Shown here: positions 10,901 to 25,900 of the stretch, piece after piece
Layout of the letters: each line of letters begins with the position of its first letter
Numbering within the stretch: position 1 is the stretch's first letter
Origin: Dasyornis broadbenti
Lineage: Eukaryota; Chordata; Aves; Passeriformes; Dasyornithidae
Direction of reading: 5' to 3'
DNA: 64,000 nt
Assembly (NCBI GenBank): GCA_013397935.1
Contig: VZRN01005893.1
Location: forward strand, 335 to 64,334
Notes under the pieces: model-generated
Told to the model about the DNA's origin: nothing
Databases searched by the model: none
Seen by the model: only the letters and a program-made list of their open reading frames with translations
Made by a program: the position numbers and the translations under genes

Positions 10901-13900
10901 ATAACGTAGTACAAGACTGGATTAGCTGGACTATCATTCTGCTTGCTACTTAGGTCCTCTGAAGAAAATATGTTTACTAACAGATAGCATGGCTGCTTTG
11001 ATATACCCTTAAGTGAAAGAAAAAATTCCCTTTCACTTGTAAAGACAGGATTTGGGAAGAGTTCTCTAGTAAAGACACACAAAACTTGCTTCATAGCAAA
11101 AAATGTTGTTTTCTTTTCACACATTTCATCTTTTTCACTTTTCCAGTAAAAGAAGTATCTTATTTTACTTTTCTGCATGCAAAAACTGCAACTGTTTATT
11201 GCCGATACACTTAGATGCAATAGTGATAAAGTCCTTTTTACTCATAATTATTTTTTAAAGTATATTTTGAAAGCATTAATCGCCTGCTTATTTGAACTCC
11301 TACTGCTAATTTTAATTTTGATTTTGATTAAGGCCATCACAAAATCAGGATAGTGATTTAGAAAATTAATTTTCTATGCTTTTTTAAATGCCAGGGAGGA
11401 GAGGAATGGCACCATTTTCCCATTCTCTGGAGAGCTGCATCGTGAGTTGTTTTTAAAACAGTATGAAGAAGTGAAGTGAGGATCTGTATATGCCTGCTAC
11501 TCTTGCCATGTGACTCTCTAGTGTTGATTTAGTCTCATCTCCTTTGGTCTCACAAGCTCACTTTGATCACTCTTCATGTTACAATTTGTCTACTCACAGT
11601 CCGAGACTATCCATTCCTCACACACCCCTTTCTACAAATGATTGTAACTATATGTGAACACATAGCTGTGCATACACCCTGTACTTGTCATTTGCAAAAA
11701 TATATGTACAGGACTTTACTTTCAGGAGAACTTTCCAAAATGCATTTAGCAAAAATGTGAATACTTACTTCTCATTACATAGTTTAACTGTACCCAGCCA
11801 ATAGTCAGGGTTCATGGCTGTAAGCAAACCACATTTTTCTTGCAAAATTCCCTTCAGGCTATGCCCGTGAAAACAACTCCCATCTGTGTTTTCTTCAGAC
11901 CAACTTAACTGAAAACTTGAAGGATTTGGCTTTTCAGCATGTTTCTCTGAACCAGACAGCTTGCCAAACTGATTTTGTAAGTTCACAACCATTTCTGTGC
12001 AAATAGAAGCAAAAGAAACAAATGCAAAAGTATTAAATATCAGAACACTGTTTAGAGGTGACCAACAGAGGAAGAAAATGGGGTATTTGTGCTTTTAACA
12101 TTTCTTTTGTTTTTTCTTTAAACCTCTACATGAAAGATTCAGAAATCCTGGAAATCCCTATGTTCTCTCTGCCACCCTCTTTACATGTTTTAGTGAGAGA
12201 TTTTGAAACATATTTCAAAATGCCATGTCTTTCATACCTAATGATATTAGTAGTGGGGCACACTAAAACCTTTCCGCAAGTAAAAGCTGTAAAATCCTTG
12301 ATACTGCTGGGATTTTTATGCTGACAGAAAGCATATTGATACACACATGGATTCAAGGTTAAGCTTTTCACAGTGCAAATTTCAACTAGGGAAAAAAAAA
12401 CAACAAAAAAAGCCCATTTAATGTTTACCCACTGCTAGTGAATGAACGACAAGCTTCCCTAAGTTAGTGAGGCTGAGAAGGGAAACAAGGTATCATGATA
12501 GATCAGAACACACTATGACTGCCTATGCCTTGTTTCCCTAGGATAAAAAGCAGGTTAAAAACCATTGTTGTTGGAGCTTTAACTTTTTAAATGACTTGTA
12601 TTTAAATAAACTCATTCATATATTGAAGAAAAAACAACAAACCAAAACCCACAGGAAAAAACCTCCTAAAGTAATTCAAGGGCTGGGGAGTCTATCTTTC
12701 AAGAGGACACTAAAATCTATGATCAAAATCAAAGGTTTAGGAAGGTTTCTGAAAATCTGTACCTGGCACATAAGTGTTCTGCAGAGCACTGTTTGTCTCT
12801 ACTATGGTACATCTGTTTAAGATGAATCCTGTCAAGTCACAATGGCATTATGTGATATTCTTGCTCACAACAGCAGGAATAAAGCTTTGTAATCTAAATG
12901 GTCCTCTTCTAGCTCCAAGAGAAGCAGAGCCAGAAGAGGAATCTCTTTTCCTAAAAATGCAGGAATTAAAGGGCATCTGAGTAAATGATCAGCTTGCAAT
13001 AAATAAATTGAAATACGGTCTTCCATGGAACATGACTTGACTGCACGGATCACCCCAACTGAATTTTGAAGAGTAAGTACTTAAAAAAAATCCCCACTGC
13101 AGTCTTGAAGGAGAAATCCAACATGCGTAATTCAACCAAATAGGATTATACAAATTGTTTAGAAGTCCCTGAACCAGTCACTTTCAGAAACTGGAAGAGT
13201 TCATAAAAGGAAAAATACCACTTGCCACACTTAACATCTCTCTCCAAATACCTAATGCTTTATAGATAATATAAAATGTACAATGAAGAACTCCAGATCT
13301 AATTTGACTGAATAAAATTCTGGTTTTCTATATTTCTACAGACAAGTGAGGGTTTGTTGTTTTGTTTCTTTGCTTTTATGTCAACATAAACCCCAGAAAC
13401 TTCTCACAAGTACTTCTAGAGCTACTAAAATACAGTAGCTGTACCTGCATTCTGACCACATAGAGCTGGCTACTCAAGTAAAGCCTTCCTTGCTTTCTGT
13501 ACAAGGCTGCAAGAAGGAGTGAGAGAGAAAAGGGACATGCAAGATCTACCAAAGGACATAGTGGGATATTCATACCAAAGCATACGAGAAACTAAAGGAG
13601 AAAAGAGACAGGAAAGCTACAGAGGACCAACAACAAGTCACAAGGAGCAGTGATATAAAGGCATCTGGCAAACTAGAGAAGATGAGGACATCTCATTCTG
13701 AGATGTAGTTCAGTAGGTTGTTAGGAAGAAGACTGGCAAAGGCAGTTTCAGTTGTGCATGTTTGAAAAATTCCAGCCACTCACTCATTGTAAAATAGTAC
13801 TATATTAATTGTACCCAGAGATGAAAGAGAGGAGACAAAGTATTTTAAGATGTAAATGTTATCAGTCAGGGCTGAAGATTTTCTATGATGGGAAAAGCTG

Positions 13901-16900
13901 GACCAGATTTCTGTGTTGCTGGGAACAAGCAAAGTTTACTCACGTCTTCTCTTAAGAACTTTAGACTTATTCTTGACTGAATAAAACAATGGCTTTTCAC
14001 ATCTCCACAGATACCTACCAGTAAGAGACATAAGAATTGTTAACAAAAAGAAAGCTGCAGCAAACGAATAAAAGAATAATTTATTACAAATACTTCTAGA
14101 ATTTTAAATTAAAATCAAAATAATCTAATGGTTAGTGCTATGAAAAGCAAGTGCCCCTCCAATGTATCTAGGAAGTCTTCTGAGTAGGCAGACCAAGGCA
14201 TGTTAGCCTAGATCTGCTGTGAACAGTTCAGTTGCATAAGCTATTTTTCACAGAAAGTCAGCATTTAATTAATAACCTGGATAAACATTAAGAGTGTAAA
14301 TAGAAAATTAGGACAGTAATTTAATCATTCTATTCACTCAAGCGTGGTGGATGGATATGTAAAGCAAATTTCTAACTTTTTTTATTACTATGGGAATGAG
14401 AGTTCATGTAGAACTGTCTACCTTAAAAAAGGAAGTATTTAAAAAGCTCTTACTTGGCTCTTTCTTCATCCAATTTCTTTTGCTCCACATCCAAGGAATG
14501 TTTTACCACCTCATACCATTTCTTGAACTCAAAATATGGACCACCTGAATAAAATACACATTTTAGTTTGGGAACAAATGAAAGGAATGACAGAGAAGGT
14601 GGTCTCCAGGCAGTTAGACCCCATATCTTGCACCTGCATACGAATCTATCCTGAATGCTATGCGCTTAAAGAAAACACACTTGATCTAATCCTTCTGTAA
14701 GAAAGGAAAATGCAGAAACGGGGTGAAAGAACAGCATGTCATGGGAAGTGCAAAGAAGCCCCATATCTTAGATTTCATAGATTTAGCACAATTCAAACCT
14801 CTTCCCTCTTTTCTGGAAAGGTAAGTCGAGAAACTACCTCCTCTCTGCCAAAAGAACTAGCTCTCCACTGTGTGGAGTGGCCTTCATCTGTTTGAAAGTT
14901 GAATTCAAGGGATTAATGAACCTATGCATCAAGCTTAAGTTTAAACAAATAAAACTTAAAGAAGCTCAGATGTAAAATTTCACATGGTTCCATGAGCTCC
15001 CCACTGTCTATCTTACTACCCATGAAACCTTACAGCATTGGAAAGATAACCTAGACAATGGTCTTTACTATATATCACCTTCCCATGGTTTTGAGCACAG
15101 GAACTTCACTCATTGACAGGTGAACAAGTAGTTACCAGCACATGCAAAAACATGAAGGCATAGGACATTTAGCAGCACCTTCACCACTGATCCTCCAAAG
15201 AGGCACAAGACTGAAGCAGACCAGCTGGGTACAGTAAGGGTAAGAATTCCAAACACAAATATGGTGTAGATTTATATATTTAAAATATAATCAACTCTTA
15301 TTCACCGTGGGTGGAATATCTGCATTGTGAATTAACCAGACTTTGCATTTCCCCATCACCCCAGCTGCACTGCATGCAATGCTTGCGTCATGCTTAGCTT
15401 TGCCAGCCAGCTGTTCAAACTCTCCTGAAGGTGAATATACTGTTCTTACAATCAGACTTATATACCCTTTGGATTATCTGCATTTCTACTATTTGCATTA
15501 TCCTGCCTCAGAATGTCTAGATGCTAAAAACATAGATGGCCTCAAAAAGCAAGAGACACATGAAAGGAACAAAGACCCCTCAGCAGTCCTTGAAATTCAA
15601 AGGTGTGGATACAACTTCTTTTATCAGCTCCTTAAACCCAGTGGTTTAAGTAAATACTCCTAAACTGCTGCGGGTGTGGCAGAAATTGTGTTAAACTTCA
15701 TATAAATTATTAAGCATCTGTCACATGCAAACTCATTGTCAGAGACATGATGCTACACTGTAATAACCAGTGCTGCCAGTCTGACATTCATATAGCTGAG
15801 CTGACTGGAAAATACACAGCTCTGTGATACACACAAACACATACATCTATATATATCTCAATCACAATTTATTTGAACAAAACATGTATTGTGGATGTGT
15901 GCAGTTCGAAGAACACACACAGTAGGTAACTGCAACTATGTGTTGTACTTCTTTCCAGTGTGACTTGAAAACGTGTAGGAGCTGAAATACTACTTTTTAA
16001 TTTAAAAAAAAAATCACTAGAGAATGGACAGTTGAGTTGAGAATGGAGTCAACATAAATTGAATCTTTAAAAGTCAGTATTAACCATTATTCATTTCAGC
16101 ACTCTAACTTTGGAAAAATGCCCGAGGCAGTTTTGAGCTCCGGCACTACTCAGTGCTCTAACAGAATTTTTCACATCAACTCCTCTGCACAGCTGCTCAC
16201 CACCACCACAACATTTTAAGCATAGGGACAACACAATATAGCATATGGATCATTTGCGCCAGCAGAATTTAAAGTAAAAAAGTGGGCAAAGAACGAGCTG
16301 TTAATTCCCAAGTGCAATGAGACTTGTTAATAAGGGAGAAACCCCATTAAGACATTAACGGCTTTGAGCCTCAGCTTGTAAAGTAGTTGCACAACTCCCC
16401 ACTCTTGTCACTATCATGTACTTCAAGTTTTCAAGGGAACTATAAAGGAAAAAAGAATCCACCGTAAGTTTGTGCACCCACTTGAATGTGAAAATTCCCA
16501 GTTTTAGTTAACAGTGATGACTGTCTCTAGCTACAGCAGTAATTGGGCTCACACATGGCTAACACCATAATTTTATTATGGACCTAAATTTTAAACAAAG
16601 CAACAGAAGGATAAAAATGACCCAAAACTGGATAAAAGACCTAACAGATGAACTACTGTAACACATCTTGGATCTCATCTTCAACTATGATTTGGATCAG
16701 GCCATGGAACATCTTCCTGAAGATTTCTAATCTTTGATTTGGTCTTTCTGCCCTCAAAGAACTATGTTCACACCATTATCTTCTCTATCTTAATTGCTGC
16801 TAGCTTTTCCACACTCTCTCAGGATTATTTGGACTAAGAAACTAGATTACATCTGAAATATGTTACACACTAAGACATTTTATTTAACAAGACTAAACAA

Positions 16901-19900
16901 GTTTGGATTTTATCATAAATGTGGTTTGATGCCCCTAGTAAGTATCTGCTATTTACGATCAAAGTACGTTCCCTCTTCATGGCGTATCCATTCATCTCCA
17001 CCTACCAAGCATAAAATGCTAAACTGAGAGGCAAACATGCACAAGCACAAGCAGAGAGGCAACCAGCAAAATGTGCACCAAACTCCCCTATCCAGAACAA
17101 TAAGGACTATGCAGGTACACTGAGGCCATTTTATATGAACAAGATCTACTCTTTTCTTTGAATAAAATTTGCCCTTAAAGACTGACAAAAACAAATTTTA
17201 GTGATCAGTAAGACAAGTCTTTCTAAGCCTGATTATAAAAGAATTTTTTTTTACATTTACAAATTATAAAAAATTATACAAGTAATTTACAAAATCATAA
17301 CACTGCTTCTACTAGAATATTTATGTACCTTCTGTATTATTTTTATTTCTTTCTTCAGCAAATTCTGAAAGTAACCTGTAAAAAAATTTTAAAAATCAGG
17401 CTGTTTTGTAGATCCAAATACTGCACTTTTCACATGAAGTTCAAATACAACTGACAAAAATGACATCCTAATTTTATTCCAAGTTTCAGATAAAATGTAA
17501 TTATCTAAAAAAGTAACTAATATTTCATATCTAAAATGCCTTCAGGTGTATGGTTTAAGCTACCGAACTTAATTGAGATTCCAATAGTATAAATTTAACT
17601 CTAAACAAAGAATGATCCAAGACACGCATTTGCACTATTTGAAATTTGGGGTTTGCTACAGATTTGTCTGGATACTTACCATTCATAGTGATCATCTAAT
17701 AAAAACAATAATTTGAGCACAACCACAATAACTGCTGCAGCAAGAACATCATATTTCACTTTTCTTGTTGACTTATTTCCAGGCATAAGAGTCAGGAAAT
17801 CCACTTCTCCAATACCAATCTTTTTCACCACTCGACAAGTCCAATTATGCAATTCATCTACAAATAAAAATATAAAATATTAAGACAAGCTAGAAGTATT
17901 TTTACAGGGCAAATATGTTGGCCATTTGAGGAAAACACTACTTATGTCCTTTAGGACCATTTGACAGCCATATTTTTCAGGCTGGGGAGTATTTTTGGAT
18001 ATTTTTAAAAATACTAGGCAACCTTCACTATGCTAACATGGAGAACACTTGTGATATTATATATTCATATGGAGAATTAAAAAATCACTTATTTAATAGT
18101 GCTTTGATGTTACTTGAATGATGTAGTGAGGTCATGCTGAACATTATTGTGGGAAAGCCTATTGCAAATCCACATAAATATATTTTCAAAAAAACCCCAA
18201 AAGCAAAAGATTTGTCACAGACTTTTTTCCTGCATATTTACTCAATACCCATGGCAGGACGGATTCAGTACTGCACAGAGGAGGAACAGGGCTGGTTGTA
18301 AAGCAGTTGGTTGGGTATGGAGAGCAGTTTGATGGTGGCAGGGCAGCACTCGGTGCTCCCCCAGCAAAACCTGCTGAGGTCACACCTGGCTTTCCCTGCG
18401 CAGCCCCATCGGACCCGCTGGTGCGGGTTATGCCAGGAAGATCCAGCTGCAGCTCCACAAGACATACAGCAGTCTATCTATACAGTGTCTTATTACTCTG
18501 CTTATTTTTCACAGATACAAAGCCCCCAAATTTCTCACCTTTCCTGTTCAGCAAGAAATACAAGAGTTGATTACATCACCATCAGATTCCACAAAGGTTA
18601 GCAATGTATGACTAAGTACAACCTTAATCCAGCTGTACTTATACTTTCTTGCTGCTTACAAAGAGTTCAGTAGGAACTAGTTTTCAATCCTCTTGCACAT
18701 AACAGTAAAAGTTAAAAAAATCTGGAAACCAAATTTTCTTATGAATACTAGCAGCATATTTTTTTTTATTTCAGATACATAAGATAGTCTCTTCGTTGGT
18801 ATTTAGGGTACTTTAACACTGCCAATTCATTGCTTTTTTTTAGGAGTTGTTAGACAACAGCAGCAGTCCTTTTTCAATTTTTTAAAAAATGCTTCTACAT
18901 GATAAAAATCTTAGTTGCAGGGAAAAGGACAATATATTCCTTTTCTGCAGTAATTTTCAAAGAGTACTTAGCTTTGACTTTCTTGGTAAAAGATCTGAAA
19001 GTGACAAATTTGTAGCCTTTTTTTTATTTAATTGATACTTAACAATTTGTAAAATAATGTGATCCTCTATGGGATCACAACACTGACGTAAAACTACAAA
19101 ATCAGAATTACTACTCTGGCATTTTAGCCCTAAACCTGCTGGTTATCTTCTCTTCATTCACTTGTGAATAAACAGAAAAATTAAACAATTTTATTCATTG
19201 TACCTAATTGCAAAACAAAACAATAACCCCCTCCCCTACCATGAACTGTTGGAATGCTTTGAGAAAAAAAAAATTTACAGGCCATTAGTCTGTGTAACTC
19301 ATCTCAAGTGACAGTGGTATTTGACAGAAAGAATGGTAACCCAACAGACAGTTCACATACTAGGACATACTGGTCTTTCTTTGACAAGTCAATATTCAAG
19401 ATTTAATTTTAGGATAGACAAAAAGAGTCAATACTTATGCAATACACAATTTCAGAACTAAATCATAAATCAAGGGAGACAGTAGCTGATCTGTCACACA
19501 ATCAATTAATATTACAATAAATGCTACTATACAATATTATACATAGAATGTACTCTGTGTTAAAGAATATAAAGTTATTATTACCTATGAGAATTCCAGA
19601 GCTAAGCAAATGGTCCCAACTTCATGAATCATTTAGCTAAAGTTAATATATCACATGAATTCAACAGGTACCTCTTAGTTCATATGGATACTGAAAGACT
19701 TAAAATAAAGTATCCACTCCACAGCTTGAGAGAGCCAACATGAGAGTGCCCCTGCATATCTGGGCCTATAATACGTATTCTAAATGTTTGATGAAGGTGC
19801 TTTCTATAGAAAAAATACCTTTCTGTTCAAGCTTAAATGGGAATAAATTAGAAGGAAAAGAGCAGGCACTTTTGAAATAGTAATTTAAGCCTTTTTGCTA

Positions 19901-22900
19901 GAGTTTAATAAACCACAGAAAAATTTCATCAGTTCAGGCTAGGGAAAATATTTACCAGGTAAATTAGCTTCCATCAAGTACTTCATGCACAGCATGTCTG
20001 GATGAAGAAAGCAGCTGTCTGTTATATCTGGAAAACGAGGCAGGTCTAAAAATGCCGCAAGCTCATGCATTTTGTTAAACACTTCTTCATATACAGGCCA
20101 TGACTGAAAGACAGCATTAGAGGAGGTTATACATTTGCTCTATTACCATATTTGTTAATTATTTAAAATTAATTATTGATGTTAAATTCTGTATTGTTTA
20201 ATACAAGATTATTTACAGAGATTCTTTTAGCACTCTATGACTAAACACATGTGCAAGAATGGAGCCAGACTGTAGGACTCCAAAGAGAAATGTGTACTGG
20301 TTTTAAATCCCTTTAAATATATAAGGAACAAACAGAAAGTTGCTTCAGATCTCCAACCAACCCGCGACCTTCCTTGTGAAGTGCTCATTATGTGTCCAGA
20401 TGCTTCAAAACTGAAAGAGCTTTAGAAAAAAAACAATAGAGATGCAATTGAGGTGAACGGTCTAAAAAGCTAAGAGGTCACAGAACCACAGAAGGGGTAG
20501 GTTGGAAGGACCTGCTTGAGACCATCGGGTCCAAGGCCCTGCTTGGGTCAGCTCAAGAAGGCTGCCCAGAATCATGTCCAGTCAGGTAATGAATGTCTCC
20601 ATAGATAGCAGCTTCCAAAGTCTGTGGGAAATCTGCTCCACTGTTTCACCAACCACACTGTACAAAGGAAAAAAGATTTTGTTTTCCCTTACGCTTAAAT
20701 GGAATTTCTTGTATTTCAATTTGTGCCCATTTCTTCTCATCCAGTCACTGGATACCACTAAGGAGGATGTGGTTTTCCTCCTTTGCACCCTCCTGCAGGT
20801 ACCACATCATACTCACCCTGAGTGTCCTCCAGCTCCAGAATGAACAGTTACAGCTCTCTCAGCCTCCCCTCATTTGTCAGGCTCCACTCCATCATCCTCA
20901 CAGCCCTTTACTGGCCTCACTCCACTGCATTCACATCTCCTTGGTACTGGGTAGCCCAGAACAGAACCCAGCACTCCTGATGTGTCTCACCAGTGCCCAG
21001 TACAGAGGAAGGATCCCCTGCCTCCTTTGAGGACTTATACAGTCACCAGAACTGCTCAAAAATTATTGACAGTGACCCTGCAGTGACACCAGCCAGCTGC
21101 TTCAACACTTGTGGCAGCATCTCATCACAGACCATGAACCTTCATACATCTAATTTGTTCACATATTCCCTAACCTGCTTCTCCAAAACTGAGGCAAAAA
21201 TCCCAATCATCACTTTAGCCTTCTCCTTGGTCTTTGTGACCATATTCCCATTCAGCACCAGGCCCACATTCTCTAGAACCCTTCCACAGAATCTTTCATG
21301 TAATGTATTAAAAAAGAAAAAAAATCCATATTTGCATATCTATTAGTGAAAATAAATATGAAATTATCTTTTAGAAACCATTGACTATACGAAGGACGTT
21401 CTCCCAATTTGTACTGAGGTTTGCTACTGGAGGAGAATACAACTTACAGAAAGATTTTGATATGTTTATTCATAATGAACTCAGCAGGACCTGAAATTTG
21501 CGTAAGTATGGCTGTAAGGTTTGACCGTCATTTCACAATACCTGAGCTGTTTCATTAAACATTCTTAATTCTCTATATTTTAAATGTTTACTTGAATTTA
21601 CCTCTCTAAGCAATGTCTTCCGTTCTCCAGACTACTTTACCATTTTAAATGTATGTATAAAAAACACTAATTTTTCTGCTTTACTCAGTGGTTCTAATTC
21701 AGCAGAGTACTTTATCATGTATTCATATTTTATAAAGTCAATTTGTGCATATGGAACCCTCCTTTAAAAAAAACTTAGCAAGACTTTACACTTCATGCAA
21801 AGCTCCAAAACTTTCCTGAACAAGAGTGAATTCAGGCTTCTGCTCTTTTTTCGGTTCAGATTACAGAGTAACTGTGTTTACAGTAAGACATAATGTGACC
21901 TAATGTGGTTTTATTCAATCATTTGCTTTCACCTATTTTAATATAAGCTCTGTAGCCAATGCTCAAATTTTGTTTTGACTGATTACCAACACTGCATTTT
22001 CTTTTTTTAATGATCTCCCCTCTCAGACTGCAGTTCAGACTTGCATGAACACATGCTTAGGCAAATGAATAATTCTGCTGTCACCTACTATTACACATGC
22101 AACTTTCTGTAACAGTTAGGAAGTTGTATCATGTGCATTGTAGTTTCTAAACAGTGTTAAAATTGGCTTAGAGGGCTCTAGGACTATCTTAAGAAATACA
22201 CGCATTACCAGAGTTCTGCAGAAGACCAGGCTCACAGTATTTCCATTCCTTTTAAAAAGCAGTGCTAAATTGAATACCAATCCAATCTTAGAACAAAACC
22301 TGAACCATATGTAACTTCTCTTGAGTGCACTGAGAGAAAAATTGAAGTCCCAGATAATTAAAATAAGAACATTACATAAATACTATTCCTAATTAGATAG
22401 CAAGGAAATATGCTTTCCCCTAATGAAAAGCAGTTGAATTAGTAGCTTCTTAATAATACATCACATATGAAAATAAATTAAAACACTGGGAATTCAGTCA
22501 TTTAAAGCGTTTCCATTCTCAAACATTAAACTATCACCAATAAAGCGATCCGAAATCTAATTCGACACCAAGCTACTTTAAGGAAAATAGATCTTAATTG
22601 GAGAACTCCAATAGACACTTCTATTACCTTTTACTTGAGCTTCTCTCCCTGTACCAGGGCAAGGAGACAGCTTTCATATCCTAGGTATTAGTGAATCATA
22701 CCTTTCTCCCTATGCCCACCACCTACTTTTGTTTCAAAGTTTTTGTTCGCCATTTACAGAAGGTAATTTGGTTCTTTTTCAAAATGCCAAGAGAATGCTC
22801 TGCTTTTCAACGACAACCAATGCCTTCCTCTTTCTGAAGGCAAACGAGTGGTATAAAAACTACAAATAAAAATTAAGACTGAGAAATACCAGTTGGCTTA

Positions 22901-25900
22901 TTTTAAAAACAGTGTTAACAGACAAAAACTGTTCTTTGCTGATATGTGTTCATAAGAGATCTAAACACACTTGGAAAGTGCATCCTAACAGGAGATAATG
23001 ATCAGGCAAATCAACTACTACTTCCCAAGGTTTAAACCCTAAGCTTGAAAACATTCCCTGTAGTACTGCCATTGCTACAATGCAGTGCTGTGCCATGACA
23101 GCAGGGCTGAACTGAACCCCCACTTCCTGCAGCACAGTCACCTCTGGAACTGGAAGTTGCAAGTATAGCTGCATTCAGCACAAGGTCACACCTGCGTGGG
23201 ACACAGCACAGGGCTGAAGGCTGAAAGGTCAAGGGCTAAGACACTGTAGAATTTCTCCTGAAACGAAGCACTGGGGTTTTTTACCACCCTGCTCACACTC
23301 TGTTTAAAGAGGTTTGAGTCCATACACCAAATCTTTATTCTGCGAAGTTTCAAACATACTAGGAAGGTTAAAAGAGAAAGAACACCCAAATTCCACACAG
23401 ACAACACAGCAAATGTTGAGACAATATTAAGAAAAAGAAAAATGCAGCAAACAAGCAGCCTCAACACTAATAAAAGTTATCACCTTCTACCTCCTTCTAC
23501 TTAGCTAGGTATCTCTGCCAAAAAAAAAAAAAAAAAAAAAAAAGAACCTGATAAAACAAGTTGCACTGGAAGTCAACCAGCAAATCCACTAGGAAACCAA
23601 GACCCAGAGCCAGAGCCTCCCTCCTTCAGTTAAAAAAACTCTGCCTCCAGCAACCAATGATTAAACCCCAAGGGAGGAGTACTTGGACAAGAGAGGACAG
23701 TGTTAGATCATATGCAACATACTCTCCAAGTATAACTTTCACTTATCCAATCATAAATTAAAGAATTCAAGATATATTTCTGTGCTAAATATTAGAACAA
23801 ATCCCCTGTCCATCACCACATGGAGCTACTGAGCTCTCATCTTGTTTTGGGAACCTGGGAAACACAATAAAAACCACATATAAAACTGAAGTTATAAACC
23901 CTTGAGGGCACCTAATACTTTCAGGACAACTGACAGAAAACCCTTTTAAAGCTCTGCCACCTGCTAGCCTTTTCAGGTGTTTCGCAAGCTGGAATTCCTT
24001 CAAGACTGATCAACAATGCTGACAGAGTCTGTAACTTGTCCAGATGGGGTACAGAGGTTGCCAGGATCTTTTCGTAAGCTTTGTCTTCAAAATCTTTGTA
24101 TCTTATTCCCACATGTGACAAATAAGGTCACTACAAGTCTTCTGCAGAAAGCAGTATAGAAGATTAGTACTACTTGAGAGTACTTTCCCCTGCCCCCTGA
24201 GCTAACACACTGTTGAGTTGGTGAAGAAGTATCTATAACGAGTTTCATATCAACAAATAATCATTAAACTATTTAAATTGGTTGTCTTTATCTTTCAAAG
24301 TTACATGGCATTTTTCACCTGTATTAGAAAACAACAAACTGGTTTTCAGGAGCAGAGGAGCCAAACTATTAGTGTGATAATCAGATCACAGTAACAGGTA
24401 ATTGTTTTGAGTAAGCCAAGATTGCAGCCTCTCCTACTTGTTTGGACAGTATCAGAATGTTGCTGATCAACAAGTAGAAAACAGTATGCACTGGCTGGCT
24501 TTCTACAACAATTTGCAGGCTCCATAGTTTCTTGTTTTAAATGTGGTCTGACTGACTCTCTTCTCGGATGACTGTACAAGCCATTTCCTTCTCCTGTATC
24601 AGGACAATATCCCAGCAGGCATTACTTACATATTCACAATATTCACAATTCAGCTTATGTTATAATGATACTGTTCTATCCTTTCTGAAAAGAATTAATT
24701 GCACAGTTATTCTAAATTCATCATTTTATATTTTTCCCTTCCATCCTTCTTTCCTGTTCAGTACTTTTTTAACAGCACAACTCCTTTCCTCATCATCCTT
24801 CTCACCTGTGAATTTTCATACTGGGAACCCTTTTCTCCCCATGCCTGCACATTCTTTAAAGTTCTACCTTCCTTGTGCTGCTCATATTCCACAATGGACA
24901 TTTTTCCCAAGTGATTTGTTTAATGACCATTTAATACTGGAATCTAATAAAGCCTGACCCATTTTTTCATTATCAGTTTTTTGTGGGTCTCATAGAATCT
25001 TTTTAACATTTAGAGCTAGATATGTTGGCAATAATCCAAAACGCAGCAATGCTTCATAATTGTTAAGATGACAAATTCAACTTAGAACAAGTTTGAAAAA
25101 GAGTATACTAAACTTACCAGGAAATGGACTAAAACAATCATTTAACTTGTAGGTTTGGAAAACAACAAGCTATGAGGGTTGAAAGGTTTTTGCAACACAA
25201 CCCAGAATTTTAGTTCAAACCTTTTGTAAGGCAGAGCACACCCATAAAATAAAAGATATTTATTGTAAAAATAATAAACCAAATGGCTGCCCTAATGTGC
25301 GTAAGCATCTTTGAATGCTGCCTGGATTGAAACACACATTCCCAGGAACCCAAGCTGGCTTTACATTTACATAAGGTAAAATTAGGTACCAATAACAAGC
25401 AAAGCAGTCAAGTTCTTTATGGCTCCTGGCTCACCTTACTTTGCTTCTGCTGCTCAACTGGTTCATATATATCTGGGCATCTGCAGCATGAGCCTGATGT
25501 GGCATTACACCAGCCACAGTGCATGCAGATTGCATAAAAGAATTGACAGTAGAGACAATAACTATATTAACTGTGAAATTTACACCCAAAATAGTGTTTA
25601 AAACTGAATGAAATGACCTTGTGGACCAGTCATTACATACTAGATAATTAATGTGGTCATTAATGGTTTTTTTTTTCATATTTTTGGTGTATTCTTACAG
25701 GACTACTAATCTGGCTACCTCCCATATAAATCTACACCAATAAATATTGCTGAATTATTTTTAAACATTAGTTTTTTCCTTTGCCTGACCTCTCTACCTC
25801 TCAGGCACCACCACCATCCCACCTGGAACAGCCACAAAATAATTTACAGCCATCAAACACAAATTAAATGTACTTTAACACTGTGTATGTTATGATAAAT

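Larger units (their letters stand above)
8169..11768 (-). other. TAF1B intron 14
   Basis: This 3.6-kb intron is AT-rich. It holds a 24-base palindrome at 8,444-8,467 and a CR1 3' end at 9,527-9,590. A 166-codon minus-strand ORF at 10,720-11,220 resembles no protein I know and lies within intron sequence, so it is treated as chance. Confidence 0.9.

Noticed and set aside
10720..11220. 166-codon minus-strand ORF as a separate gene
   Set aside because: It lies inside TAF1B intron 14, contains no recognised domain, and has cysteine- and serine-rich composition typical of translated AT-rich noncoding DNA.
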